From Blastocatellia bacterium (GTDB lineage Bacteria > Acidobacteriota > Blastocatellia > HR10), in the NCBI GenBank assembly GCA_025055075.1, contig JANWYV010000020.1, positions 1 to 64,000 on the forward strand: a DNA stretch of 64,000 bases, in the 5' to 3' direction. The notes below the pieces were generated by a model. It searched no databases. It was given only the letters and a program-made list of their open reading frames with translations, and had not been told where the DNA came from. The position numbers were made by a program, and so were the translations under genes. Below are positions 6,439-14,691 of this stretch, one piece after another. Every line of letters starts with the position of its first letter. Within the stretch, counting starts at the first letter, position 1.

Positions 6439-8223
6439 TCAACGCCCCTCGTGACCCCGCATGGGGGAGGAGGATGTCTCCCCAGATCGCTCCGAATCCG
6501 GAGAAGGATCAGAAGAGGAGAGCACGACCAAATGCGAGATGCGATGCGTTGGTGGTGCTTGCAAGGGCAGCGTAACGGTGAAGGTGCTCCCCTTGCCTAC
6601 CTCGCTGGTGACGGTGATCGTCCCCCCATACCCGGTGACGATCCGTTGACAGGTCGCCAATCCCAAGCCTGTTCCGCGCTTTTTCGTCGTGAAGAAAGGG
6701 CGGAAGATCTTGTCCAGGTTCTCCGGCGGGATGCCCTCTCCATCATCGGTGACCGAGAGCTTGATCGCCCGCTCTTGGGGATCATAGCTCGTTCGGACGA
6801 GGATATGGCCGTGATCGCGCACGGCTTGGATCGCGTTGAGCAAGAGGTTGAGGACGACCTTCTGCAATTCGTCCGGATCGATGATGAGAGAGGGCAGCTC
6901 GGGAGCCGGGTGAAATTCCAGTACGATGTGATTATTCGCCAATTGAACGCGCGTTGCCGAGACCACATGTTCGATCAACCGGTTCACATCGGTTTGAACG
7001 TGACTTGGAGGACGCGGGCGCGCATAGTCGAGCAAATCAGTAATGATGCGATTGATGCGTTGAATCTCCTCCAGGACATGACGCAAGATCGAACGATGCG
7101 GATTATCCTCGGGAAGGTCGTCCAAGATGATCTCCAAGGCACCTTTTATCCCCGCCAACGGGTTCTTCACTTCGTGAGCGAGACCGGCAGCCATCTCCCC
7201 GATCAACGCGAGCTGTTCGGCGCGCGCCATGCGGCGCTCCAGGAGGACTTGTTCGGTGATGTCGGAGACGACGTGTACTGTTCCATATGCGCGCCCTTCT
7301 TCATCCAAAAGCGGGTCCACTGTGACACGCAAGATTTGACCATTTGGGCGTTCGATGACCTCAGTGACCTGACACGGCACTTGGGCTGTCGCCCGCAGAT
7401 CGGCGCAATCGGGCAGGGGATTATCCCGCCCGAGCATGAGCATGCAACAGTGATTTTGCAGGATGTGCTCTTTGGGCACCCCGAGCAAGCGGCTGAATGC
7501 ATCATTGGTTTGAACGACGCGCAAATCGCGGGTGTGAACGGAAATGCCATCCCGAATGGCATTGAAGGTGCTCTCCCAGAGCTTGCGCACGCGGAGGTTC
7601 TCCTCGAAGAGGCGCGCGTTCTCGATCGCGATGCCCAGCTGGTGGCCGATAGCTTCGAGCAGGTCCACATCGCTGGTGATCTCTCGCTGGGGATCATAGG
7701 TGGCCGTCACGAGCACACCGATCGCCCGCCCGTGTGCGAGCAAAGGAACGCACGCCATAGCATGCACGCCCGACTGACGCACGATCGGGCGCGTGATCTG
7801 CGGATCTGTGGCCGCATCGCGCAAGACCAGAGGTTCACCGCTCACGAAGACGCGTCCGGCCACACCTTCACCAGGTTTCAGGCGATCCACTCCCGCGATG
7901 TATTCGGACGAGACCCCCTGGGCCGCGCGAACCCGCAATTCTCCCGCCTCTGCATCGAAGAGCATGATCAAGGCCATATCGGTCGAGAGGACTTCGGTGA
8001 TCGTCCGCAATACTTCCTGAAGCAGGGGGTCGAGCTCTCGCGCACGACTGAGCGCAGCGGCCAAGGAGCTGAGCGCCGTCAGCTTCTTCAGCGTGCGCGT
8101 GACCTCCTCGGGGCATCCCACTTGATCGGATGTGCGGCCGAGTTCTTCCCGACCCTCGACTGGCGAGGAGGGCGGCACGCGACGGGAAACGCCTTGCTGC
8201 CTTCTGGCTTTCTTGATCGCCAT
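6439..8223 (-). CDS. Sensor histidine kinase with GAF and PAS domains (NtrB type)
   Basis: 594 residues and no membrane segment, so cytoplasmic. Order: a GAF domain (about 45-190), a PAS domain (about 200-310), then the dimerization/phosphoacceptor helix GLAHEVKNPLAG with His near 350, and an HATPase domain with N-box NLLLNAI and G-boxes DDGEGIPP and GTGLGLA. It autophosphorylates and passes phosphate to a response regulator, here surely the divergent sigma-54 activator. The PAS part contains CCMLML and a Cys further on, which might bind a cofactor. The frame extends to a GTG at 8241, but ATG 8223 starts a more normal sequence. The last ~40 residues are Ser/Pro-rich and probably disordered. 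The signal sensed is unknown. Confidence 0.88.
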   Translation of the reverse strand: MAIKKARRQQGVSRRVPPSSPVEGREELGRTSDQVGCPEEVTRTLKKLTALSSLAAALSRARELDPLLQEVLRTITEVLSTDMALIMLFDAEAGELRVRAAQGVSSEYIAGVDRLKPGEGVAGRVFVSGEPLVLRDAATDPQITRPIVRQSGVHAMACVPLLAHGRAIGVLVTATYDPQREITSDVDLLEAIGHQLGIAIENARLFEENLRVRKLWESTFNAIRDGISVHTRDLRVVQTNDAFSRLLGVPKEHILQNHCCMLMLGRDNPLPDCADLRATAQVPCQVTEVIERPNGQILRVTVDPLLDEEGRAYGTVHVVSDITEQVLLERRMARAEQLALIGEMAAGLAHEVKNPLAGIKGALEIILDDLPEDNPHRSILRHVLEEIQRINRIITDLLDYARPRPPSHVQTDVNRLIEHVVSATRVQLANNHIVLEFHPAPELPSLIIDPDELQKVVLNLLLNAIQAVRDHGHILVRTSYDPQERAIKLSVTDDGEGIPPENLDKIFRPFFTTKKRGTGLGLATCQRIVTGYGGTITVTSEVGKGSTFTVTLPLQAPPTHRISHLVVLSSSDPSPDSERSGETSSSPMRGHEGR

Positions 8224-8359
8224 AACGTTTGCGACCTTCACAAGGGTAGCGCGCTTCAGGAGACGTGGTCAAGACGACAAGGCCTGGGCGCCCCTTATGC
8301 CCGGATCAATGTTCCTCCCAGTCCCTTCGCGAGCTGGAAATCCTCAGGAGGAGAGGAGC

Positions 8360-9787
8360 ATGGCGAAATCAAAGATCCTCATCGTGGACGATGAAGACTT
8401 GCTTCGATGGTCGCTTCGCATGAAATTGGAGCAATGGGGTCATGAAACCCTCGAAGCGGAGACGGCGAAGCAAGCGCTTCGCGTGTTCGCAGAAGAGATG
8501 CCGGACCTGGTCCTCTTGGACATTAAGCTGCCGGATGGTTCCGGCATTGATGTCATGCAGAAGATAAAGGAGCAGGACCCCAATGCTCCGGTCATCATCA
8601 TCACAGCCAACACGACGGTGGATAACGCCGTCGCGGCCTTGCGACTTGGGGCGTTCGACTTCATTTGCAAGCCGATCAACTACGGCGAGCTGGAAGCGGC
8701 CGTTCGTAACGCCCTGGAGACGAGCCGCTTACGCGACACGCTGCGGCGCGTTCAATCCTTCCCGAAGAAACGTTTCAGCTTCGACATGATCGTCGGCGAA
8801 TCGCCTCAGATGAAGGAGCTGCTGGCGATCGTCAAACGCGTGGCCGAGAGCGAAGCCTCGTGCGTCGTCCTACAAGGTGAATCCGGCGTGGGCAAGGACC
8901 TCATCGCCAAAGCGATTCACTACCAGAGTCGCCGCGCCGATTTCCCCTTCGTGGCCGTCAATTGCGCGGCGATCCCAGAGACGCTCATGGAGACCGAGCT
9001 TTTCGGGCATGAGAAGGGGGCTTTCACCGACGCGCGCGTGCAAAAGAAAGGCGTCTTCGAACTGGCCGACGGTGGGACGATCCTACTCGATGAGATCGGC
9101 GAGCTGCCGCTCGGATTGCAAGCGAAGTTGTTGCGCGTGATCGAGGAACAACAATTCCGACGCGTTGGGGGCGTTCGCAACATTAATGTGGACGTGCGCA
9201 TTATCGCCAGCTCCAACCGAAATCTCGAAGAGGAGGTCAAAGAAGGGCGCTTCCGCGCCGATCTCTTTTATCGGCTGAGCGTCGTGCAAATCACGATCCC
9301 CCCGCTGCGAGAGCGCAAAGAGGACATCTTACTCATCGCTGAGCATCTCATCAAGAGCTTCAACGTGAAGATGAAGAAGAACATCCTCGGCTTAGCTCCG
9401 GAGACCAAGCGCCTCTTCCTCGAATATCACTGGCCGGGAAACGTCCGCGAGTTGAAGAATACGATTGAGCACGCCATGATCTTCGAAGACTCGCCGTATC
9501 TCACGCCGAAATACCTGCACGAACGAATCCTGCGCCCATCCGCTTACGCGGTCGGTTTCACGCGCAAGGACGAAAATCCCTCCGCGCTCTTGGCGAATCT
9601 CGTGGGCAAGCTCACATTGGAAGAAGTCGAACGAGATATGATCCGCCATGCCTTGGAAGCAACTGGCTGGAATCAGACGCGCGCCGCCGATCTGCTCGGC
9701 ATCTCGCGCGATGCGATTCGATACAAGATCAAGAAATACAAGCTCGCCCGATCTCGGGCTCTTCCGGGCGAAGCTCGAACCATGTGA
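8360..9787 (+). CDS. Sigma-54-dependent response regulator (NtrC family)
   Basis: 475 residues. A receiver domain has the acidic pocket VDDED and phosphoacceptor Asp54 in VLLDIKLPDG. The AAA+ domain shows Walker A GESGVGKD near residue 173 and the sigma-54 contact loop as GAFTDA near 219 (GAFTGA is commonest, GAFTDA a known variant). A Fis-type helix-turn-helix (NQTRAADLLGISRDAIRYKI) ends the protein. The start at 8360 follows GGAGGAGAGGAG; upstream open frame is not coding. It remodels sigma-54 polymerase when phosphorylated, presumably by the divergent kinase. Several sigma-54-like promoters in this window are candidate targets. Confidence 0.93.
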   Translation: MAKSKILIVDDEDLLRWSLRMKLEQWGHETLEAETAKQALRVFAEEMPDLVLLDIKLPDGSGIDVMQKIKEQDPNAPVIIITANTTVDNAVAALRLGAFDFICKPINYGELEAAVRNALETSRLRDTLRRVQSFPKKRFSFDMIVGESPQMKELLAIVKRVAESEASCVVLQGESGVGKDLIAKAIHYQSRRADFPFVAVNCAAIPETLMETELFGHEKGAFTDARVQKKGVFELADGGTILLDEIGELPLGLQAKLLRVIEEQQFRRVGGVRNINVDVRIIASSNRNLEEEVKEGRFRADLFYRLSVVQITIPPLRERKEDILLIAEHLIKSFNVKMKKNILGLAPETKRLFLEYHWPGNVRELKNTIEHAMIFEDSPYLTPKYLHERILRPSAYAVGFTRKDENPSALLANLVGKLTLEEVERDMIRHALEATGWNQTRAADLLGISRDAIRYKIKKYKLARSRALPGEARTM

Positions 9788-10094
9788 AAAGATCGTCGGT
9801 TCGCGAAGTCGCGAGCCCTCCTCGCCTCTTTGCTTGGAAGGACGGACGTCCGACATCGGTCGTCTCCGTTGAGGGCGCCCGTAGTGGAAGCTTAGGTGAT
9901 TTCGATTCGTTGGAGGTTCGCCTTTCGAGTGGAGCGAATGAGGTGATTTCGGCGATCTCGCTCGGCCGCCCTCATGTCGTCCCTGCTTCACCGGCGCTGC
10001 TCACGCGACATCGAACGGAGATGCGAACCACTTTCCCAAGCGACCTCCTTGACAAATGCCGCGTGCGCCTTTTACTATGTGCATTTCGGTGAGC
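9788..10094. other. 307-base gap before the tRNA pair
   Basis: I see no gene between the response regulator and tRNA-Val. Its last 50 bases hold the tRNA promoter. The rest shows no repeat or structure that I could support. Confidence 0.5.
10049..10078 (+). promoter_or_regulatory. Sigma-70-type promoter of the tRNA-Val/tRNA-Asp unit
   Basis: TTGACA at 10049-10054, 18-base spacer, TACTAT at 10073-10078. Transcription would start about ten bases before the first tRNA. Confidence 0.7.
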
Positions 10095-10169
10095 GGGCGG
10101 TTAGCTCAGCGGTAGAGCGCCTGCCTTACAAGCAGGGGGTCACTGGTTCGAGTCCGGTACCGCCCACCA
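10095..10169 (+). tRNA. tRNA-Val (anticodon TAC)
   Basis: 75 bases with encoded CCA. The acceptor GGGCGGT pairs with ACCGCCC, the D arm is AGCTCAGCGGTAGAGC, the anticodon loop CTTACAA gives TAC (reads GTA), and the T arm contains GGTTCGAGTCC. It shares a promoter with the following tRNA-Asp. Confidence 0.96.
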
Positions 10170-10222
10170 CGCGAGGCGGGACGGAAGGCCCCCGAGCTCG
10201 AAGGTGCGGTCTTTGAATCGGT

Positions 10223-10301
<79 letters not shown>

Positions 10302-10364
10302 CTTTCTCTTCTCGATGTAGTGCCCCTCGCGATGACATGATGCGTCTCGTCGTTTCCCTCACAT

Positions 10365-10380
10365 TGGGTGTTTTACCCCA
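10365..10380. promoter_or_regulatory. Imperfect palindrome TGGGTGTTTTACCCCA, candidate activator site
   Basis: Arms TGGGT and ACCC(C)A flank a T-run. The site is centred about 133 bases before the -24 element of the sigma-54-like promoter at 10504. Read on the minus strand (GGGGTAAAACACCC) it resembles the G4/C4 palindromes at 417 and 14534. A regulatory role is inferred. Confidence 0.3.
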
Positions 10381-10503
10381 CCTTGTGGAGCGAAGATGCT
10401 CGTTCCTTGGCCTTCCCGTGAAGAAGCGCGCAGATCGGCATCTTCTTTGAAAGTCGTGGCAAAGCGCGTTCTGCAGGAGATCTCGCGAAGAGGAGAGAGG
10501 CTT

Positions 10504-10519
10504 CGGCATACAATTTGCA
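10504..10519 (+). promoter_or_regulatory. Candidate sigma-54 promoter before the HemA-like gene and resB
   Basis: CGGCATACAATTTGCA: GG at 10505-10506, ten bases, GC at 10517-10518. The -12 element TTGCA is perfect and the -24 element partial. Transcription would start near 10530, about 38 bases before the ATG at 10568, leaving room for a perfect Shine-Dalgarno. Confidence 0.45.
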
Positions 10520-10567
10520 AGAGCCATGAGAGCTGGAGGAAACTGTGAAGGCGGAGGTGAGGAAACG

Positions 10568-10810
10568 ATGCGACGAACGAGCCAAGTGATCGAAGACCTC
10601 CGGAAGTGGCTGGCGGAGATCGCGGAGGAGCAGTTTCAGCGCCATCGCCGATGGCTGCGTGGACTGGCTCCGGAGCAAGAACGGATGATCCAGAAGCAGC
10701 TTCTTCCTTCTGTGGTCGACCGCCTAGCGCTCGCCTGCGCGCACGAGCGGTTGTGGCTTGATTCCCCCTTCGATGTGGGAGAAGGGGCAAACAAGCAGGG
10801 ACTCCCTTGA
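10568..10810 (+). CDS. Small protein resembling the glutamyl-tRNA reductase dimerization domain
   Basis: 80 residues. The start is fixed by GGAGGTGA, a full anti-Shine-Dalgarno match, seven bases before ATG 10568. The pattern VIEDLRKWLAEIAEEQFQR, RHRRWLRGLAPEQERMI, then a Leu/Val-rich helix ending ERLWL, closely follows the C-terminal helical dimerization domain of HemA (I--LR--AE-I---EL-R, L-L--EE---IE, LL-P-T-RL). The catalytic and NADPH domains are missing. The gene is followed directly by resB; hemA and resB-type genes are often neighbours, so this may be a hemA relic or a free-standing regulator of GluTR. The assignment is from pattern only. Confidence 0.5.
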   Translation: MRRTSQVIEDLRKWLAEIAEEQFQRHRRWLRGLAPEQERMIQKQLLPSVVDRLALACAHERLWLDSPFDVGEGANKQGLP

Positions 10811-10848
10811 GCGAAGGGTCGAGACTGTTCTGATCCTTCGGAGGAACA

Positions 10849-12384
10849 ATGATGAACGAATCAAGGCGCGAACCGATCGAACAAGAAGGCGCGAGCCCGC
10901 AAGAGCCGTCGGCGAGCCCAGCGGCAGTGTCGGCGCTGGGAACTGTGGATCGGTTCCTCCGTTGGCTCAGCTCACTGCAGGTGGGAATCGCCCTCATGCT
11001 GATTCTCATTGTGGCGGCGATCGTTGGCACCCTCATCCCACAGCACAATATGGAAGAATTCGACCGATTCTACGCACGACTGACGCCGGCTGAACGCGCC
11101 CTCTATGATCACCTAGGGCTCTTCGATGTGTACCATTCCTGGTGGTTCACGGCGGCGGTCTTTCTCTTCGCCCTGAACCTCGTGTTGTGCTCGATTGATC
11201 GCCTTCCGATGACGCTTCAATATCTGCGCGAGCCTAAGGTCTCGGCCACCCCGCTCTTCGCCCAGTCGCAACCGTTTTACGAGATGCTCTTGGTCGCTCG
11301 CCATTCGGCGGACGTTGTAGATCGGCTCACTCATCTCTTCGCCCGGTTCGGATGGCGACCGCGCCAGACGGTGAATACGCCGTTTCCAACCGTCTTCGGC
11401 GAGCGGGGGGTGTGGAGCCGATGGAACTTCTTCCTCGTGCATGGTTCGCTCCTTGTGATCCTCGGGGCGGCTTTCGTCGGTGCGCGATGGGGATATGAAG
11501 GGACGATGATCCTCTCGCCGGGCACGCGAACCCAATCGCTGACTCTACCAGGTTCGCGCTGGCGCGGCATCCCGGAACGCCAGATGCCATTGCCCTTCAC
11601 CGTCCGATGCGAATCATTGCGCGTGGCATTGAAAAACCCGCGCGGTCCGCTCGTGCCGCAGAATGTCATCAACTGGTACACGGACATCGTAATCGAAGAG
11701 GCGGGCAATGAGCGAAGGGCGACCATCGCCGTGAATAAGCCATTCGATTATCGCGGGTACCGCTTCTTTCAATCAGGGACGGGACGTCCGGGCGATGCCA
11801 GCCGTATCACGCTCGTGATTCGCTCCGAGATGGGACCGGAGCGCACCTTCTCTCTCGCGAAGAACCAAGCTGTAACTGTACCCGAGCTCGGCGAGGTTCG
11901 CTTCCTTCGCTTCGCTGGCGATTTTCGAGGATCTTCCGCCTCGGGATCAGATGGCTATGAGAATCCAGCGGCGGAGCTTGAGGTCACCTTGGCTTCAGGG
12001 GAGCGGCATGTGTTCTGGGTCTTTCCTGAAACGCCCGGACGATGGGAGACGACGCGCGGGACGGTATGGGAAGGATACCCTTCAGGATATCGCTTCGTCC
12101 TCAAGGATTTCGACAAGGTGAGCTTCGAGCACATCCTTCACGTACAATACGACCCCGGCGTCGGCGCCATCTACGTGGGCTTCGCCTTGCTCGCCCTCTC
12201 GCTCTCCATCGTCTTCTTCTCCGCTCACGAGCGCGTCTGGGCCGTCCTGGAACCAGAAGGGTCCGACCTCAAGATCCATCTCGCCGCTCATGCGAATCGA
12301 AATGAGGAGCGCCTGAGAGAGCGTTTTCACGCGCTTGTGCGCGAGCTTTCGGAAGAGATCGCCGCGCGCCCACCGACTCAATAG
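10849..12384 (+). CDS. resB: ResB/Ccs1-like cytochrome c biogenesis protein
   Basis: 511 residues. Four membrane segments are visible: LQVGIALMLILIVAAIVGTL, WWFTAAVFLFALNLVLC, FFLVHGSLLVILGAAFVG, and GAIYVGFALLALSLSIVFF near the C-terminus. A large domain of roughly 250 residues lies between the third and fourth, outside the cytoplasm. This is the ResB fold of system II cytochrome c maturation, which works with ResC/CcsA to deliver heme to apocytochrome. No ResC/CcsA is encoded next to it. GGAGG precedes the start (ATGATG, either is usable). The oxidase gene at 22363 has a CxxCH that would need this machinery. Confidence 0.88.
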   Translation: MMNESRREPIEQEGASPQEPSASPAAVSALGTVDRFLRWLSSLQVGIALMLILIVAAIVGTLIPQHNMEEFDRFYARLTPAERALYDHLGLFDVYHSWWFTAAVFLFALNLVLCSIDRLPMTLQYLREPKVSATPLFAQSQPFYEMLLVARHSADVVDRLTHLFARFGWRPRQTVNTPFPTVFGERGVWSRWNFFLVHGSLLVILGAAFVGARWGYEGTMILSPGTRTQSLTLPGSRWRGIPERQMPLPFTVRCESLRVALKNPRGPLVPQNVINWYTDIVIEEAGNERRATIAVNKPFDYRGYRFFQSGTGRPGDASRITLVIRSEMGPERTFSLAKNQAVTVPELGEVRFLRFAGDFRGSSASGSDGYENPAAELEVTLASGERHVFWVFPETPGRWETTRGTVWEGYPSGYRFVLKDFDKVSFEHILHVQYDPGVGAIYVGFALLALSLSIVFFSAHERVWAVLEPEGSDLKIHLAAHANRNEERLRERFHALVRELSEEIAARPPTQ

Positions 12385-13622
12385 ACGAATTCCCGTACAT
12401 CGTAGAGGCTGATTCTCGGTCGCTCTAGGGAAGAGGCGAATCGCATCCCCTCACGGATGCGCCGAATCTGCTGCTTCAGCTCTTGGGGAGTGAGCGCGCG
12501 AATGCCAAAGGCGCGCGCTTTCTCCTCGTAGTCCGATCCCGGATGGACATAGAGTGGCGAGAGGTAGATGATATCCTCACGACCGAGGGGCATCTCATTA
12601 AGCAAAGCGATCGTCTCTCGGACGTGCGGTTCGAAGAAGATGTCCCCTCCCAAGCCGATGAGGATGATGACCCCAACCGAGAGCCCAGCCGCCTTGATGC
12701 GAGAGACGACCTCGAGCGCCTCGCGCGCCGTGCCCGGTTTGTTCACGAAGCGCAGCAGCTCATCATGCCCGCTCTCGACGCCCAGGTAGAGGCGTTTGAC
12801 ATGCCACGATTTGAGGGCGGCGAAGTCCTCGACGGTCTTGCGCATCCCGCTGTAGGCGTCCAGGAATGAGTAGATACCGTCCAGTGCTCCCTCCCGCTCG
12901 TTCGATCTCGCTTCGAAGGAAAAGGCCTCGTGAATGATCTCCAGAAGGCGCACGAGTCGTTCCTGAGGGATGATGAGGGCGTTCGCATCGGCGAGAAAGA
13001 GCGAGCGCCGAAGGGTGATGGAATCCCCAAGGAATTCCCGCACGGCTGCGATGTGGCGGCGCACCTCATCATCGGTCTTGATCCGAAATCGGCGATCGCG
13101 ATAGAAATCGCAGAACGCGCATTTATTCCAGTGACAGCCTTCAGTGACTTGAAGCACGAGGGCGAGATACTGATCAGGCGGAAGGATGCTGACGGGCTTG
13201 TAAACGGAGAGAAATCGCTCTCGATCGCGGGCATAGGCATAGATATCCCACGCGAGGATCCGTTCCAGCCAGCACTCAAGGTCCTCCTCCGAGAGCGCCC
13301 TCCCCTTCCCAAAGACTTCGATGCGCACGCGACCTCGACGAAAGGCCACAACGATCTCATTCACCTTCGACCACAATTCGGCCAAAAACGCGCGCGCCTC
13401 TTCCTCCGTGAGGACGCGGATGCGCTTGGGAGCCCAAGGTGCTCCCTCGTCATGCCACTTCTCCAGGACGATCCCGCTCAACCCCCGGACGAAGGTGTGC
13501 CCGTCTCGGTACGCCGCGTACAGTCGTCCCGCGCGATCGAAAGAGAAGACGAACCGACCGTCATCCATGATCGAAAGTGAGTGCGATTTGGCACTGATCA
13601 TGAGGGCGTTCGTATCGTACAC
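12378..13622 (-). CDS. Radical SAM protein of unknown function
   Basis: 414 residues. The radical SAM cluster motif is CHWNKCAFC near residue 160, that is CX4CX2C, one residue longer than the canonical CX3CX2C. After it come typical barrel elements (LFLADANALIIPQ, LYLGVESGHDELL, and VGVIILIGLGGD), as in the Elp3/MiaB/NifB-type family. The first ~150 residues are a separate domain with no name I can give. GTG 13622 is chosen over ATG 13601 because AAGGAGGAACC sits at perfect spacing before the GTG. The gene converges on resB with a 7-base overlap. The substrate is unknown. Confidence 0.82.
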   Translation of the reverse strand: MYDTNALMISAKSHSLSIMDDGRFVFSFDRAGRLYAAYRDGHTFVRGLSGIVLEKWHDEGAPWAPKRIRVLTEEEARAFLAELWSKVNEIVVAFRRGRVRIEVFGKGRALSEEDLECWLERILAWDIYAYARDRERFLSVYKPVSILPPDQYLALVLQVTEGCHWNKCAFCDFYRDRRFRIKTDDEVRRHIAAVREFLGDSITLRRSLFLADANALIIPQERLVRLLEIIHEAFSFEARSNEREGALDGIYSFLDAYSGMRKTVEDFAALKSWHVKRLYLGVESGHDELLRFVNKPGTAREALEVVSRIKAAGLSVGVIILIGLGGDIFFEPHVRETIALLNEMPLGREDIIYLSPLYVHPGSDYEEKARAFGIRALTPQELKQQIRRIREGMRFASSLERPRISLYDVREFVY

Positions 13623-13745
13623 GGTTCCTCCTTGGCGTCGAGCTTCCTTTCGGAAGGATATCAGGAGATCCCATCCTTCGCCACCTGAGGACGAATCGGC
13701 GCGAATCCCGGTCGCCGTGCGCCGCTTTCCACGGCCGCGACATGA

Positions 13746-13751
13746 TATAAT
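13746..13751 (+). promoter_or_regulatory. TATAAT box directly before the Crp/Fnr gene
   Basis: A perfect -10 hexamer with a poor -35 region. The start of transcription would fall near 13758, almost on the ATG at 13760. This suggests a leaderless or nearly leaderless mRNA, or translation from the in-frame ATG at 13790. Confidence 0.55.
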
Positions 13752-13759
13752 CTTCGGCC

Positions 13760-14467
13760 ATGCAGAGGGGATTGGACATTCCGACCCGCATGAACACGCT
13801 GCGCAAGGTCACCTTCTTCTCGACGCTCAGCGAACTGATGCTGCGCGCCTTGGCCGAGGCTTGTCGGCCGAGGCAGTATCAAAAGGGTGAGATCCTCTTC
13901 CTCGAAGGAGAACCGTGCCCGGGACTCTTCGTGGTGCACTCGGGCGCAGTGAAGATTTTCAAGACTTCGCCTGGAGGGCGCGAGCAGGTGCTGACGATCG
14001 AATCCGAAGGGCGCCCGATCGCAGAACTCGCCGTCTTGGACGAAGGTCCCTACCCGGCTTCCGCCATGGCCGTCGAAGATACGACGGTCCTGCTCATTCC
14101 CAAAAGCGATTTTCATCGGCTCTGCCGTCAGCATCCGGAGATCGCCTTCGGCATCATCCGCTCACTCGCTGGACGGTTTCGGCGACTCGTGGGCTTGATC
14201 GAAGCCCTCGCTTTCTTGGAAGTCGGGCAACGTCTAGCCCGATGGCTCTTGGAAAAGGCCCGTCATGAAGGAAAGCGAACTCCCCGTGGCCTGGAATTCG
14301 CCCTCGACGTGACGCATCACGAATTGGCCGCGCAGATTGGGACAGTACGCGAGCTGGTCTCTCGAACGCTCCGTCGCTTCCAGCAGCAAGGACTGCTCGC
14401 CATTGAGAACCGCACGATCGTCCTTCTCGACCTGGACCGCTTGCAGCAAGAAGCGGAAGGGGAATGA
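13760..14467 (+). CDS. Crp/Fnr family transcriptional regulator
   Basis: 235 residues. The N-terminal cyclic-nucleotide-binding-type beta barrel (about 30-140) has the turn EGEPCPGLFVVHSGAVKIF. The C-terminal winged helix-turn-helix reads THHELAAQIGTVRELVSRTLRRF, the Crp recognition-helix pattern (here VRELVSR). No N-terminal Fnr-type cysteine set is present, so an oxygen-sensing cluster is unlikely. The gene is divergent from the radical SAM gene. A TATAAT lies just before the first ATG, and no Shine-Dalgarno is seen for either 13760 or the in-frame ATG 13790. Ligand and targets are unknown. Confidence 0.9.
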   Translation: MQRGLDIPTRMNTLRKVTFFSTLSELMLRALAEACRPRQYQKGEILFLEGEPCPGLFVVHSGAVKIFKTSPGGREQVLTIESEGRPIAELAVLDEGPYPASAMAVEDTTVLLIPKSDFHRLCRQHPEIAFGIIRSLAGRFRRLVGLIEALAFLEVGQRLARWLLEKARHEGKRTPRGLEFALDVTHHELAAQIGTVRELVSRTLRRFQQQGLLAIENRTIVLLDLDRLQQEAEGE

Positions 14468-14533
14468 ATCTCCTCCTCTGGAAGCGCCCTGAGCCAAATT
14501 CGTGCCCGCTCCACAATGCTTAGGAAGGCGGCG

Positions 14534-14546
14534 GGGGAAAATCCCC
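14534..14546. promoter_or_regulatory. Palindrome GGGGAAAATCCCC, candidate activator site
   Basis: Arms GGGGA and TCCCC flank AAA, nearly the same as the palindrome at 417-430. It is centred about 127 bases before the -24 element at 14667, a typical distance for a sigma-54 enhancer site. The role is inferred. Confidence 0.4.
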
Positions 14547-14665
14547 ACTCGGTGCTGATTTTCGCGCAAAGCGCGTCGTCTGGCAGGAGGCCTTCCTCCG
14601 AAGACGAACACCCCAAGTTGTGAAAAATCAAGGCGAAGGGGGATGAGGGCTTCCCCTCCCTGCTT

Positions 14666-14682
14666 TGGTACGCCGCTTGCAT
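14666..14682 (+). promoter_or_regulatory. Strong candidate sigma-54 promoter with no gene directly after it
   Basis: TGGTACGCCGCTTGCAT matches the consensus at all but one base (T for C, a common variant). GG at 14667-14668, ten bases, GC at 14679-14680. Transcription would start near 14692. The next coding start is 343 bases away and has its own promoter. Confidence 0.6.
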
Positions 14683-14691
14683 AATCCAAAA

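Noticed and set aside
6370-8394. A 674-residue open frame on the plus strand
   Set aside because: It is antisense to the histidine kinase, whose H-box and ATP-binding boxes are intact.
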